Assembly: GCA_031279295.1 (NCBI GenBank)
Contig: JAITIT010000013.1
Coordinates: 1-13,263 of the forward strand
Source of the DNA: Holosporales bacterium
GTDB taxonomy: Bacteria > Pseudomonadota > Alphaproteobacteria > RUG11792
Direction of reading: 5' to 3'
Length of the DNA: 13,263 nt
Positions 7,396 to 13,263 of the stretch are shown piece after piece (within the stretch, counting starts at the first letter, position 1; every line of letters starts with the position of its first letter). The notes under the pieces are model-generated. The model searched no databases. It was not told the origin of the DNA and saw only the letters and a list, made by a program, of their open reading frames with translations. Both the position numbers and the translations under genes were made by a program.

Positions 7396-8661
7396 ATGAT
7401 GGCCATGAATAACGAGTACGTTTTTGCACATCTCACCGTAATCGTGCTGGTCGCTGCGTTGTCAGGATTACTCCTGGCGAAGCTGAAGCAACCGGTAATG
7501 ATAGGTTATATCCTAGCCGGGATTATGTTCGGGCCTAGCGGCTTCGGATTCATCTCGTCGCAAGTTCAGATCCAGTTCTATTCTGAACTTGGAATCTTGT
7601 TGTTGTTATTCGTAATCGGCATGGAACTCAACATCGGGTCGTTCATGAAGATGTGGAAGGTACCGACATTGTTTACAATAATTCAGGTTGTTGCGAATGC
7701 CGCAATAGCTGTGCTGGTTTCTCTGTTGTTCAACTGCCCGATCTTCGTGTCGTTGCTAGTTGCGTTTATTGTATCGCTCTCGTCAACAGCAGCAATAGTC
7801 AAAGTTTTAGAATATATCGGTGAATTGAGAACTGACGTAGGACATATTACGATAGGTATCCTGGTAGCGCAGGATATCGCCATAGTGCCGATGATGCTGA
7901 TCATAAAGAAATGTGGATCAATTGACGGCTCTGTAATCATAAACCTCATACTAGCCATCGTCCTCGTGGTGCTCTTAATCAGGTACCTGGGCAAGCGAGA
8001 TAAGATGACACTACCAGTCAGACACCTGCTGCAAAACCACGAACTTACTCCAGTAATAACGCTGGCGTTCTGCTTCACCGCATCAGCAATAGTTGTACTA
8101 CTTGGATTATCAGAAGCGTATGGTGCGTTCCTCGCTGGGTTGTTTATAGGAAATACCCAGGATAGGCAGAACATTCTCAACAGCATCAGACCGATCCAGA
8201 ACGTGTTGTTAATGACGTTCTTTTTGTCGGTAGGCCTTATGTTTGACATGAAGTTCCTTGTCGAGAACTGGCTAGCCGTAACACTTACGTTAGTCGGGAT
8301 TACGACGTGGAAAGTTATCTCCAACACTGTGACGATAAGGCTTTTCTCGATTGAGCTAGCAAAAGCAGCATCGATAGGAATAGTCCTCGCTCAGCTTGGG
8401 GAATTCTCACTGATACTCGCTAATGTAGCCACTCAGTCTCAGATCATCGATGGGTTTGGACAAAAGATGATAGTGTGTATCACTGCGCTTTCCCTTTCAA
8501 TGAGTCCCGTCTTCATTGCATGTTCCACCAGGACAAAGGACCTATCGTTCGTTGGGGACAATTCACCAACGTCGCTTATCAAGATACTGTTCTCTAGAAA
8601 CTTTGCGAAGACTGTCAGGATTCTCTCACTCAAGCATAAGGGTGGTGGAGCTGGTACGTAG
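7396..8661 (+). CDS. CPA2-family monovalent cation:proton antiporter, membrane domain only
   Basis: The 421-residue, very hydrophobic protein has about 12 membrane segments between 10 and 380. CPA2/KefB-like signatures are visible: VMIGYILAGIMFGPSGFG (34-51), ELGILLLLFVIGMELNI (64-80) and ATIVKVLEY-type sequence after SSTAA. VAQDIAIVPMM includes Q159-D160, equivalent to the functional acidic position of the family. Also present are EAYGAFLAGLFIGNT (240-254), a lysine at 306 (TTWKV), and IGIVLAQLGEFSLIL (327-341). Full-length KefB/KefC carry a C-terminal RCK/TrkA-N regulatory domain of about 200 residues. It is absent here, leaving a short basic tail. The likely role is exchange of Na+ or K+ for H+ across the inner membrane; substrate specificity is not readable. 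Starts at 7396, 7399 and 7405 are all possible and none has a clear Shine-Dalgarno. The stop directly abuts the next ATG, so it is co-transcribed with the two antiporter-like subunits. Confidence 0.88.
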   Translation: MMAMNNEYVFAHLTVIVLVAALSGLLLAKLKQPVMIGYILAGIMFGPSGFGFISSQVQIQFYSELGILLLLFVIGMELNIGSFMKMWKVPTLFTIIQVVANAAIAVLVSLLFNCPIFVSLLVAFIVSLSSTAAIVKVLEYIGELRTDVGHITIGILVAQDIAIVPMMLIIKKCGSIDGSVIINLILAIVLVVLLIRYLGKRDKMTLPVRHLLQNHELTPVITLAFCFTASAIVVLLGLSEAYGAFLAGLFIGNTQDRQNILNSIRPIQNVLLMTFFLSVGLMFDMKFLVENWLAVTLTLVGITTWKVISNTVTIRLFSIELAKAASIGIVLAQLGEFSLILANVATQSQIIDGFGQKMIVCITALSLSMSPVFIACSTRTKDLSFVGDNSPTSLIKILFSRNFAKTVRILSLKHKGGGAGT

Positions 8662-8961
8662 ATGAACATTTGCGAAGGCACCTTGATCCTTAGCGGGTTT
8701 CTGTTTTGTATAGGACTCATGGGTCTTGTGATGCAGAGGAGTATCGTGAAGATCATCATCTCGATCGAGATAATGATCTTTGCTGGTATAGTCAATTTCA
8801 CTGTTGCAGCTGTGGATTTCCCGATAAGGTCAGGGCACTTCGCGACTCTGATAGCCGTTATGTTAGGGGGGCTAGCACTGAGCATAATCTTCACACTTTA
8901 TAATTCGCAGATGATGGATGACAGGAACGTTAACCTCCTGGATAGAGGAGATGATGTCTGA
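8662..8961 (+). CDS. mnhC: NuoK/MrpC-like membrane subunit (MnhC-type)
   Basis: The 99-residue protein has three predicted membrane helices (about 5-24, 28-51, 59-81), the NuoK/MrpC layout. The signature LFCIGLMGLVMQRSIVKIIISIEIMI closely follows the first half of NuoK and includes E36, the membrane glutamate that is functionally important in NuoK. The second NuoK glutamate (E72 in E. coli) is missing; the equivalent stretch reads MLGGLALSII. That loss is shared with MrpC/MnhC proteins, so it is more likely part of an Mrp-like antiporter than of NADH dehydrogenase. GGAG lies 11 nt before ATG 8662, and the start follows the antiporter stop without a gap. The 3' end overlaps the next gene by 8 bp. 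Rickettsiales genomes often carry such subunits away from the main nuo cluster; the mnhC symbol is by family. Confidence 0.78.
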   Translation: MNICEGTLILSGFLFCIGLMGLVMQRSIVKIIISIEIMIFAGIVNFTVAAVDFPIRSGHFATLIAVMLGGLALSIIFTLYNSQMMDDRNVNLLDRGDDV

Positions 8962-10753
8962 TACACTCAGGCTACTACCACTAATAATCCTGCTACTTTC
9001 CGGAGGCTACGGCATCTTTGTCAAGGCATTCCAACTCGCGAAGTACGGAGCGATTGTAGCGTGTATACTGTTCATCGTTGGTGTATCTTCTGGTGACGCC
9101 ACCCTATCCTACTCGCTCTTCAAAATCGGCAAGGTCAATTTCGGATTATCGTTCTACTTCGGTGAGGTTGAGACCCTTGTATGTGCTGTTGTATCGGCGA
9201 TACTTTGCTGCCTGTACTTCGCAAGGAGCATAGAGCTCATTGACAAGCACGTAGAGAGGAAATTTGGGATCCTCAACATATTCGTGTTCTTCATGTGCAT
9301 GGCTGTGTTTTCAAAAAATCTCTTCCAGTTTTATGTAGCTGTCGAGGCAATGGGAATCATATCAGCCATAATAGTCGGGCTGGAGAAGAGAGCTACGTAC
9401 CAGGCAATGAGGGTATTCGCCTTCAACAAATTCGCAAGCCTGCTGTTTCTGGTGGCATTGATCATAGTTGCATACAACGCAGGTAGTCTGGAGTTTGCTG
9501 ATATTGAGGCGCTGTACTACAAGGGGAATGTCAATGCGTTGTTTTGGCCATCAGGTTTGTTGGTAATTGCGTACCTGTGCAAAGGGGCGCAGATACCATT
9601 CTCGTACTGGCTAGTCGACGCAGCCAAAGCAAGTACCTTTGCCTCAATACTAATTCACTCAGGCACAATCGTTGGCGTCGGTATTATTTTCATCTCGAAG
9701 TTTCACTTCATGTTCAGCGCATTTCAGTCGCTACAGTGGACGATGATATTATCTGGAATTTGTACGTCTGTGCTAATGGCGTGCTATGCGACCGTTCACA
9801 ATAATATCAAGAAAATCATGGCATGCCTAACTGCAGCATCAGTAGGTAGTATGTTCGTCGCATGCGGCCTCGGGATGTATTCTCTTGCCATACTCGGATT
9901 CTTGGGACATGCACTCTTCAAGGCGACGCTATTTATGGGACTTGCGTACTTGATTTCCGCTACAGCTGGTGAGCAGAACATTATCAGGATGGGGGGGGTA
10001 AAGAACGAAGCCCCGAAGCTCAATGACGTAATATGGATTACGTTCATGATGGCGATCGGATTCCCGCTCCTACCTGGATTCTTCGCTAAGATTCCATTTA
10101 TGGCTTCTATACAATTATCCAACGTTCCGCTGTTGTCAGCTGCAAATGTGGTAGGTAATATTTTCGCGACCATCGCACTCTTCCGGCTAATCACTGTTGC
10201 GATGTATGGAAAGTCGAGGATGGACGATATCACATTGTCGATGGTTACGCGTTCAAATGCATACGACATGAGGCCGATCTGGCTTCTGATGGCCATCTCC
10301 GTATTTGGATCATTCGTTGTGTGGAGTATATACGAATGGGGAAAATTACACTTCGGAGCTGCTGGAGTTTTGCATGCCCGTAACATATTTGACTACTTCA
10401 TTGAAAACATCGAGGAGCTGTGCCAGATTACAATCTCAGTTATCGTTGTACTTCTACTCATGCGGTTCTCAGGAACCAAGCATGTTGAGAAAATATTGAA
10501 CTTCACGGCTATGCTGAACAGGGGCAAGGTGTACAAACGTTGCTGCGACTACATTGCACGGATGGTAATGTGTGTAATGAGAGAGTGTGATATTCTAAAT
10601 ACGATAATGGATAATAGCATGAACGTGAGGGGCTATAGGCTCCTACGTAGTACCAGCATTGTGCTGTCTCGTGCACACCAAAGGCTACTCGCATCACATG
10701 TCGTATGGATCATTGCCGGGCTGCTCATAGCCATTGCTACTGTGGTTGTGTGA
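8954..10753 (+). CDS. NuoL/MrpD-like proton-translocating membrane subunit
   Basis: The 599-residue, highly hydrophobic protein belongs to the complex I/Mrp antiporter-like family (Proton_antipo_M). Channel residues of the family are visible. E131 lies in FYVAVEAMG, matching the WE glutamate of NuoL helix 5. K210 lies in YLCKGAQIPFSYWL, matching the GKSAQ lysine. K225 and H235 lie in VDAAKAST and LIHSGT. IKKIMACLTAASVGSMFVACG and LGHALFKATLFMG give the broken-helix region. The C-terminal 180 residues are divergent and end in a membrane helix. The length is like NuoL (613) rather than MrpD (about 500). I chose ATG 8954, with GGAG 3 nt upstream; ATG 8951 or 8918 would lengthen it. It overlaps the MrpC-like gene by 8 bp. 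A G8 tract (9991-9998) encodes G347-G348. The likely role is proton/cation translocation with its two upstream partners. Confidence 0.85.
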   Translation: MSDTLRLLPLIILLLSGGYGIFVKAFQLAKYGAIVACILFIVGVSSGDATLSYSLFKIGKVNFGLSFYFGEVETLVCAVVSAILCCLYFARSIELIDKHVERKFGILNIFVFFMCMAVFSKNLFQFYVAVEAMGIISAIIVGLEKRATYQAMRVFAFNKFASLLFLVALIIVAYNAGSLEFADIEALYYKGNVNALFWPSGLLVIAYLCKGAQIPFSYWLVDAAKASTFASILIHSGTIVGVGIIFISKFHFMFSAFQSLQWTMILSGICTSVLMACYATVHNNIKKIMACLTAASVGSMFVACGLGMYSLAILGFLGHALFKATLFMGLAYLISATAGEQNIIRMGGVKNEAPKLNDVIWITFMMAIGFPLLPGFFAKIPFMASIQLSNVPLLSAANVVGNIFATIALFRLITVAMYGKSRMDDITLSMVTRSNAYDMRPIWLLMAISVFGSFVVWSIYEWGKLHFGAAGVLHARNIFDYFIENIEELCQITISVIVVLLLMRFSGTKHVEKILNFTAMLNRGKVYKRCCDYIARMVMCVMRECDILNTIMDNSMNVRGYRLLRSTSIVLSRAHQRLLASHVVWIIAGLLIAIATVVV

Positions 10754-10757
10754 GAGG

Positions 10758-10816
10758 ATGTACTAGAGTACATATTCTCGATCATCAGTCTCATTAGATG
10801 TTAGTGGTAAATGAGA
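10758..10816. terminator. Two inverted repeats in the convergent gap, possible terminators
   Basis: ATGTACTAGAGTACAT (10758-10773) has arms ATGTAC and GTACAT around a 4-nt loop, starting 5 nt after the NuoL-like stop. A second pair, TCTCATT (10789-10795) and AATGAGA (10810-10816), forms a 7-bp stem with a 14-nt loop, about 14 bp beyond the stop of the opposing DsbA-like gene. Neither is followed by a U-run, so the terminator role rests on position between convergent genes. Confidence 0.3.
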
Positions 10817-10829
10817 TGGAACATGACGA

Positions 10830-11522
10830 CTACTGCGTTGCTGCAGCTGCGCTTGATAGATCCGGATAGCATTTTTTGTCGTACACAACAACCGGCACAT
10901 CAATCTCTTTCGTGTCGGTATTTTCCGCTATGTTGGATAGATATATCATACGCGCGTCGAGCATTTGACGTTCAACTAATCCGTCCGTCTTTGGTATGGC
11001 CTCTTCGATCTCATCGGGTGTGAATCCGAATTCAGATGCTACTACAGCAAGCTTCGTCATATTACCGTTACTCAGTATTGTCCATTGCTTTCCGTTGAGT
11101 TTCTGTTTTAACGTTTCCTCATCACGTGGAGTAACATGTTTAATAGTCGCCATCATCCTCTTCATAAGATTTTGGTATATCAAGAAGTACCTTCCAACAT
11201 CGTGAGTCTTATTCCAAATTAATTTCAGGATGAAAATATCTCCTGGTCTGGATATTAAAAATCTTATAACAATCCTGCAGTTTTTGTACATTCGGATAAG
11301 CTTCGGAATCTCTTCTACAACTACAGTACCGCAATGTGGACATGTAGGAGAGACATATACAAATATTACGCGTACGTTACTAGCGGTATCTTGAGGGCCA
11401 ATTCGTAGTTCGGTTATGACATGCGGTAGTTGATCTTGTAGTGCAGTCTCAAAATAGGCCATCGCGCAGTAGCACCAGATAGCCTTGTTTAAGATTACCG
11501 CTCCGTACCACCTACAATACAT
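10830..11522 (-). CDS. DsbA-like thioredoxin-fold disulfide oxidoreductase
   Basis: The 230-residue protein carries a thioredoxin-fold active site VYVSPTCPHCGTVVVEEIPKL, with the CPHC pair C61/C64. A V-P step at P210 (DVPVVVY) matches the cis-proline loop that faces the active site in DsbA-type enzymes. Between them lies a helical insertion (about 95-195), as in DsbA. CPHC is the classical DsbA dipeptide, so a role in forming or shuffling disulfides in exported proteins is likely. The N-terminus is unusual for an exported protein: residues 7-23 are only moderately hydrophobic and contain K13, C17 and C19, so export is uncertain. The start is ATG 11522, with AAGG 6 nt upstream. The gene stands alone on the minus strand, convergent with the antiporter operon. 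Two extra cysteines in the tail are absent except C218; alternatives are a DsbC/G-like or cytoplasmic thioredoxin-like protein. Confidence 0.82.
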   Translation of the reverse strand: MYCRWYGAVILNKAIWCYCAMAYFETALQDQLPHVITELRIGPQDTASNVRVIFVYVSPTCPHCGTVVVEEIPKLIRMYKNCRIVIRFLISRPGDIFILKLIWNKTHDVGRYFLIYQNLMKRMMATIKHVTPRDEETLKQKLNGKQWTILSNGNMTKLAVVASEFGFTPDEIEEAIPKTDGLVERQMLDARMIYLSNIAENTDTKEIDVPVVVYDKKCYPDLSSAAAATQ

Positions 11523-11777
11523 CTGCTACCTTTGTAACAACACTTCATAGCATTGTACTATAAATTGGTTAACAAGCATCCTCATATATTTTCCTCTGCT
11601 ACGCTAAAGTGATTCATGGTGAGGTATATTGGAGAAGCTATCTCGTGACGACGAGCTCTAGTAACACTTCCTTAGCGCCTGCTATTAATGTCGTGATGAT
11701 TGCACATTCGATGAGACTACTTCAAGGATTACAAAATGCAGATGGTATGCCGGTCGAAGTTAATTTTATGATGAGAT
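11523..11777. other. Intergenic region of 255 bp with a marginal small ORF
   Basis: No recognised gene. On the plus strand a 10-codon ORF (ATG 11616, stop TGA 11646-11648) overlaps a GTG (11645) that opens a 47-codon ORF ending at 11788, 11 bp into the trmB 3' end; GGAG stands 10 nt before the GTG. The encoded peptide is not recognisable and the length is within chance. CTCGT (11642-11646) and ACGAG (11651-11655) form a short hairpin with a 4-nt loop. Sequence upstream of the DsbA-like gene is AT-rich with TACAAT-like hexamers but no convincing -35. Confidence 0.3.
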
Positions 11778-12449
11778 TTAGACCTTAGTGAATTCAATGT
11801 ACATGATATTTTCGAGTGCTTTTTGTTCGTATCTGGTTCGTGGCCATGATTGCTCGCTTGGTCTCGTGTTGCTATCAAAAAACTTTATCTCGAATAGGCC
11901 TTGTATAGCGGCCTGTGTCAGTAGCTTTCTCACCCAGGACTGGTACTCTGGGTGATCAGTTGCTACTCTTAGCATGCCGGATTTTCTTAGTTTATTGTGC
12001 ATCATAACCAACGTGTCTTCTTGCAAAACTCTCCTTTGGATGTGTCTCCTCTTTGGCCATGGATCCGGAAATAACAGAAATATTCCAGTCAATAAATTAT
12101 CGGAGACTTCGTTAATGAGCAGTTTTGCATCTCCGCGAAAGATCCTGATATTCTTTATGTTATACCTATCAATTTTGGCAAGGAGTGATGCAATACCATT
12201 TACGAATGGTTCACATCCTATAAACAGAGCATCTGCATGTTGCATAGCAAATTGTGCTATATGCTCACCATATCCAAATCCTACTTCCACAAATATCTTG
12301 GAGTACGTCTGTACATTTACCAAATCAGAAAATGCTGTTATAGAGACCGACTGGAACAGTGTTTCAAATAGATGTGCCTGTACGCTTGTTAGTTTCCTAG
12401 ATCTCATCCTCCCATAGCATTTCCCAATTAGGTTATTTACATTTTCCAT
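11778..12449 (-). CDS. trmB: tRNA (guanine-N7-)-methyltransferase TrmB
   Basis: The 223-residue protein matches the TrmB family in length and motif order. EVGFGYGEHI (55-64) is the SAM-binding glycine loop. GCEPFVNGIA (78-87) has the acidic residue E80 expected to hold the SAM ribose. GDAKLL contains D107. LLFPDPWPKRRHIQRR (125-140) is the diagnostic TrmB block. TDHPEYQSW (164-172) and TRYEQKALE (205-213) complete the tRNA and catalytic motifs. It methylates N7 of G46 in the variable loop of tRNAs, using S-adenosylmethionine, in the cytoplasm. The start is ATG 12449, with GAGG 8 nt upstream, inside the 3' end of the chpT-like gene. The two genes overlap by 13 bp, so translation is likely coupled and trmB expression should follow the chpT promoter. 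Confidence 0.96.
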   Translation of the reverse strand: MENVNNLIGKCYGRMRSRKLTSVQAHLFETLFQSVSITAFSDLVNVQTYSKIFVEVGFGYGEHIAQFAMQHADALFIGCEPFVNGIASLLAKIDRYNIKNIRIFRGDAKLLINEVSDNLLTGIFLLFPDPWPKRRHIQRRVLQEDTLVMMHNKLRKSGMLRVATDHPEYQSWVRKLLTQAAIQGLFEIKFFDSNTRPSEQSWPRTRYEQKALENIMYIEFTKV

Positions 12450-13015
12450 ATATTAATCCTCACGGACCCATGTTCGTCAAAATCTGTTAACAGCCCGAAA
12501 CCCTGACAGTGGGCAAGTCTCTTTACATGCAGTGCAAATATGTTAAATATGTCTTCTTCTGTAGACTCTTCATTAAATGCCATACAAACTGAATTATGCA
12601 GTTTCCGTGTGGCATCTATGGTTACTATAGTAAATCTACAATTCTCTGCGATTGTGATAGTATCCTCTGGTTTGCAGATCTTCAACAATATGTACAATAT
12701 ACCAGCAAAGAAATTTGCCTCCTTCGTAGTTGAGAATTTACATATTGCATTTGTAGTATCGTTGATATGGATACGCTGAAAGTTTGCAATACTTAAAACC
12801 ACTTCAGTCATATCAGCTATCGTTCCAGACGTCGAGTACATACCTCTGAAAAAAATCATCACCTGTATCAGCAAATCAATCCTCACGAAAAGTTTACTAA
12901 GATCATCAGTTTTATCAGCGAGATCCTCCCTGAAAAATGTAATTACACTAAGGTGATTCGCCATCTCATGGCAGAGATTTGCAACAGTAAGCTCAACGAT
13001 GTGAAGTTGATTCAT
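12437..13015 (-). CDS. chpT: ChpT-like histidine phosphotransferase of the CckA-CtrA relay
   Basis: The 192-residue protein resembles ChpT, which has an HK-like dimerisation helix pair and a degenerate ATPase-like domain that does not bind ATP. The N-terminal helix holds VANLCHEMANHLSVITFFRE with H16 in a CHE context, the equivalent of the LCHDLxSPV phospho-histidine site of ChpT. The second helix contains LIQVMIFFRGMYSTSG, close to the RLxFFRxAFG motif of that family. The C-terminal half (about 90-192) has the expected LAHCQGFGLL...GSVRINI end. In alphaproteobacteria ChpT passes phosphate from CckA to CtrA and CpdR. The start is ATG 13015, with AGG 6 nt upstream. It overlaps trmB by 13 bp. 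A perfect CtrA box lies 46 bp upstream, which independently fits the assignment. It is divergent, so an orphan HPt-type protein is the alternative. Confidence 0.72.
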   Translation of the reverse strand: MNQLHIVELTVANLCHEMANHLSVITFFREDLADKTDDLSKLFVRIDLLIQVMIFFRGMYSTSGTIADMTEVVLSIANFQRIHINDTTNAICKFSTTKEANFFAGILYILLKICKPEDTITIAENCRFTIVTIDATRKLHNSVCMAFNEESTEEDIFNIFALHVKRLAHCQGFGLLTDFDEHGSVRINIWKM

Positions 13016-13031
13016 GAGATGCCTACATATA

Positions 13032-13041
13032 GCTACGTAGC
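13032..13041. repeat. 10-bp perfect palindrome in the chpT leader
   Basis: GCTACGTAGC reads identically on both strands and lies 17-26 bp upstream of the chpT-like start codon, in the presumed 5' untranslated region. It could be an operator half or chance. It is noted because the region already carries a regulatory site. Confidence 0.25.
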
Positions 13042-13052
13042 AAGCAGATAGA

Positions 13053-13081
13053 AAAGTAAATTAACAACTCATTAATTGCAA
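13053..13081 (-). promoter_or_regulatory. chpT: Candidate promoter of the chpT-trmB operon
   Basis: On the minus strand TTGCAA (13076-13081) serves as a possible -35, with a 17-bp spacer and TACTTT (13053-13058) as a weak -10. The CtrA box occupies nearly the whole spacer. The -10 match is only three of six, which would suit a promoter depending on an activator. Confidence 0.28.
13061..13075. promoter_or_regulatory. CtrA binding site, perfect TTAA-N7-TTAA
   Basis: TTAA (13061-13064) and TTAA (13072-13075) are separated by exactly seven bases (CAACTCA). This is the full consensus for the cell-cycle regulator CtrA of alphaproteobacteria. It lies in the intergenic region 46 bp upstream of the chpT-like start, and I noticed no other in intergenic sequence of this window. 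The position suggests that CtrA controls the gene for its own upstream phosphotransferase; a rightward gene starting near 13110 could share it. Confidence 0.6.
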
Positions 13082-13109
13082 GGCTATCCTTTACCGGTGA
13101 CTGGCCTAT

Positions 13110-13263
13110 ATGAGGGTAGAGCAAGATCACTCCTCATCACTCCTCCCCACCCCCCAACCCCTACCATACATAAATGAAAGTTATCCTGGGGAGGGAAACC
13201 CAAAGAACAAGTTAGTACTACTATCAACAAAGGTGATGATAGGAACAGGGGGAGTAAGAGGGG
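13110..13263 (+). CDS. Possible 5' end of an unrecognised gene running off the right edge
   Basis: From ATG 13110 the frame stays open for 51 codons to the window edge. GGTGA stands 9 nt upstream, and an in-frame stop at 13098-13100 limits earlier starts. The peptide begins polar, has a Ser/Leu/Pro-rich stretch encoded by a C-rich tract, then KNKLVLLSTKVMIGTGG. I recognise no family. An overlapping minus-strand frame of 27 codons across the same tract is also open. The unusual base composition means openness here is weak evidence of coding. Confidence 0.22.
   Translation, partial: MRVEQDHSSSLLPTPQPLPYINESYPGEGNPKNKLVLLSTKVMIGTGGVRG
13126..13145. repeat. 10-bp tandem direct repeat, two copies
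   Basis: ATCACTCCTC occurs at 13126-13135 and again, perfectly, at 13136-13145. The unit is not a multiple of three, so a change in copy number would shift any frame crossing it. Confidence 0.6.
13145..13161. other. C-rich tract (G-quadruplex-prone on the minus strand)
   Basis: CCCC, A, CCCCCC, AA, CCCC run consecutively. On the minus strand this gives three G-runs of four to six bases, with a further GG just beyond. The tract lies directly after the tandem repeat and is unlike the rest of the window in composition. Confidence 0.4.

Noticed and set aside
7683..8327. 214-codon minus-strand ORF antisense to the CPA2 antiporter
   Set aside because: The sense frame encodes unmistakable antiporter motifs. 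The antisense product is Ile/Thr/Ser-rich, as expected when hydrophobic codons are read in reverse.
9796..10386. 196-codon minus-strand ORF antisense to the NuoL-like gene
   Set aside because: Same reasoning: it is a mirror of hydrophobic membrane codons, with no domain recognised.
1..13263. CRISPR arrays, insertion sequences, prophage or toxin-antitoxin genes
   Set aside because: No spaced repeats, transposase or integrase motifs, terminal inverted repeats or known toxin folds were seen on either strand.

Overview
The window suggests an obligate intracellular alphaproteobacterium of the Rickettsiales. Anaplasmataceae is the best fit and an Anaplasma-like genome is my guess. The reasons are a mid-40s percent GC content judged by eye, a short RNase D without HRDC domain, a ChpT-type phosphotransferase of the CtrA relay, orphan Mrp/complex-I-like antiporter subunits, a stripped-down gene set and many tight gene junctions. 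The genus is an inference; no rRNA or other marker lies in the window.

Layout. (1) 1-1848, plus strand: the 3' part of an RNase D gene, directly abutting an arabinose-5-phosphate isomerase gene (KpsF/KdsD family), then an unrecognised ORF of about 109 codons. (2) 1849-1975: a convergent intergenic region with a strong stem-loop. (3) 1976-7378, minus strand: a tight four-gene cluster, transcribed dnaG, rpoD, an orphan CapD-type N-terminal membrane protein, then mlaA. Gaps are 8-13 bp and Shine-Dalgarno sequences overlap or adjoin the preceding stop codons. (4) 7396-10753, plus strand, diverging from dnaG with only 17 bp between start codons: a CPA2 cation/proton antiporter, a NuoK/MrpC-like subunit and a NuoL/MrpD-like subunit, abutting or overlapping. 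(5) 10830-13015, minus strand: a DsbA-like thioredoxin-fold protein, a gap of about 255 bp, then trmB overlapped by an upstream chpT-like gene. (6) 13016-13263: a divergent control region with a perfect CtrA box (TTAA-N7-TTAA), a C-rich tract, a 10-bp tandem repeat and a possible ORF running off the right edge.

The genes mix housekeeping functions (primase, primary sigma factor, tRNA m7G46 methylation, RNA processing) with envelope maintenance (MlaA, CapD N-terminal fragment, KpsF, DsbA-like), ion homeostasis (antiporter trio) and cell-cycle control (ChpT with CtrA box).

I see no mobile element, CRISPR array, tRNA or rRNA. The strongest non-gene signal is the CtrA box upstream of the chpT-like gene. 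The most unusual gene is the CapD-like protein without its catalytic domain.
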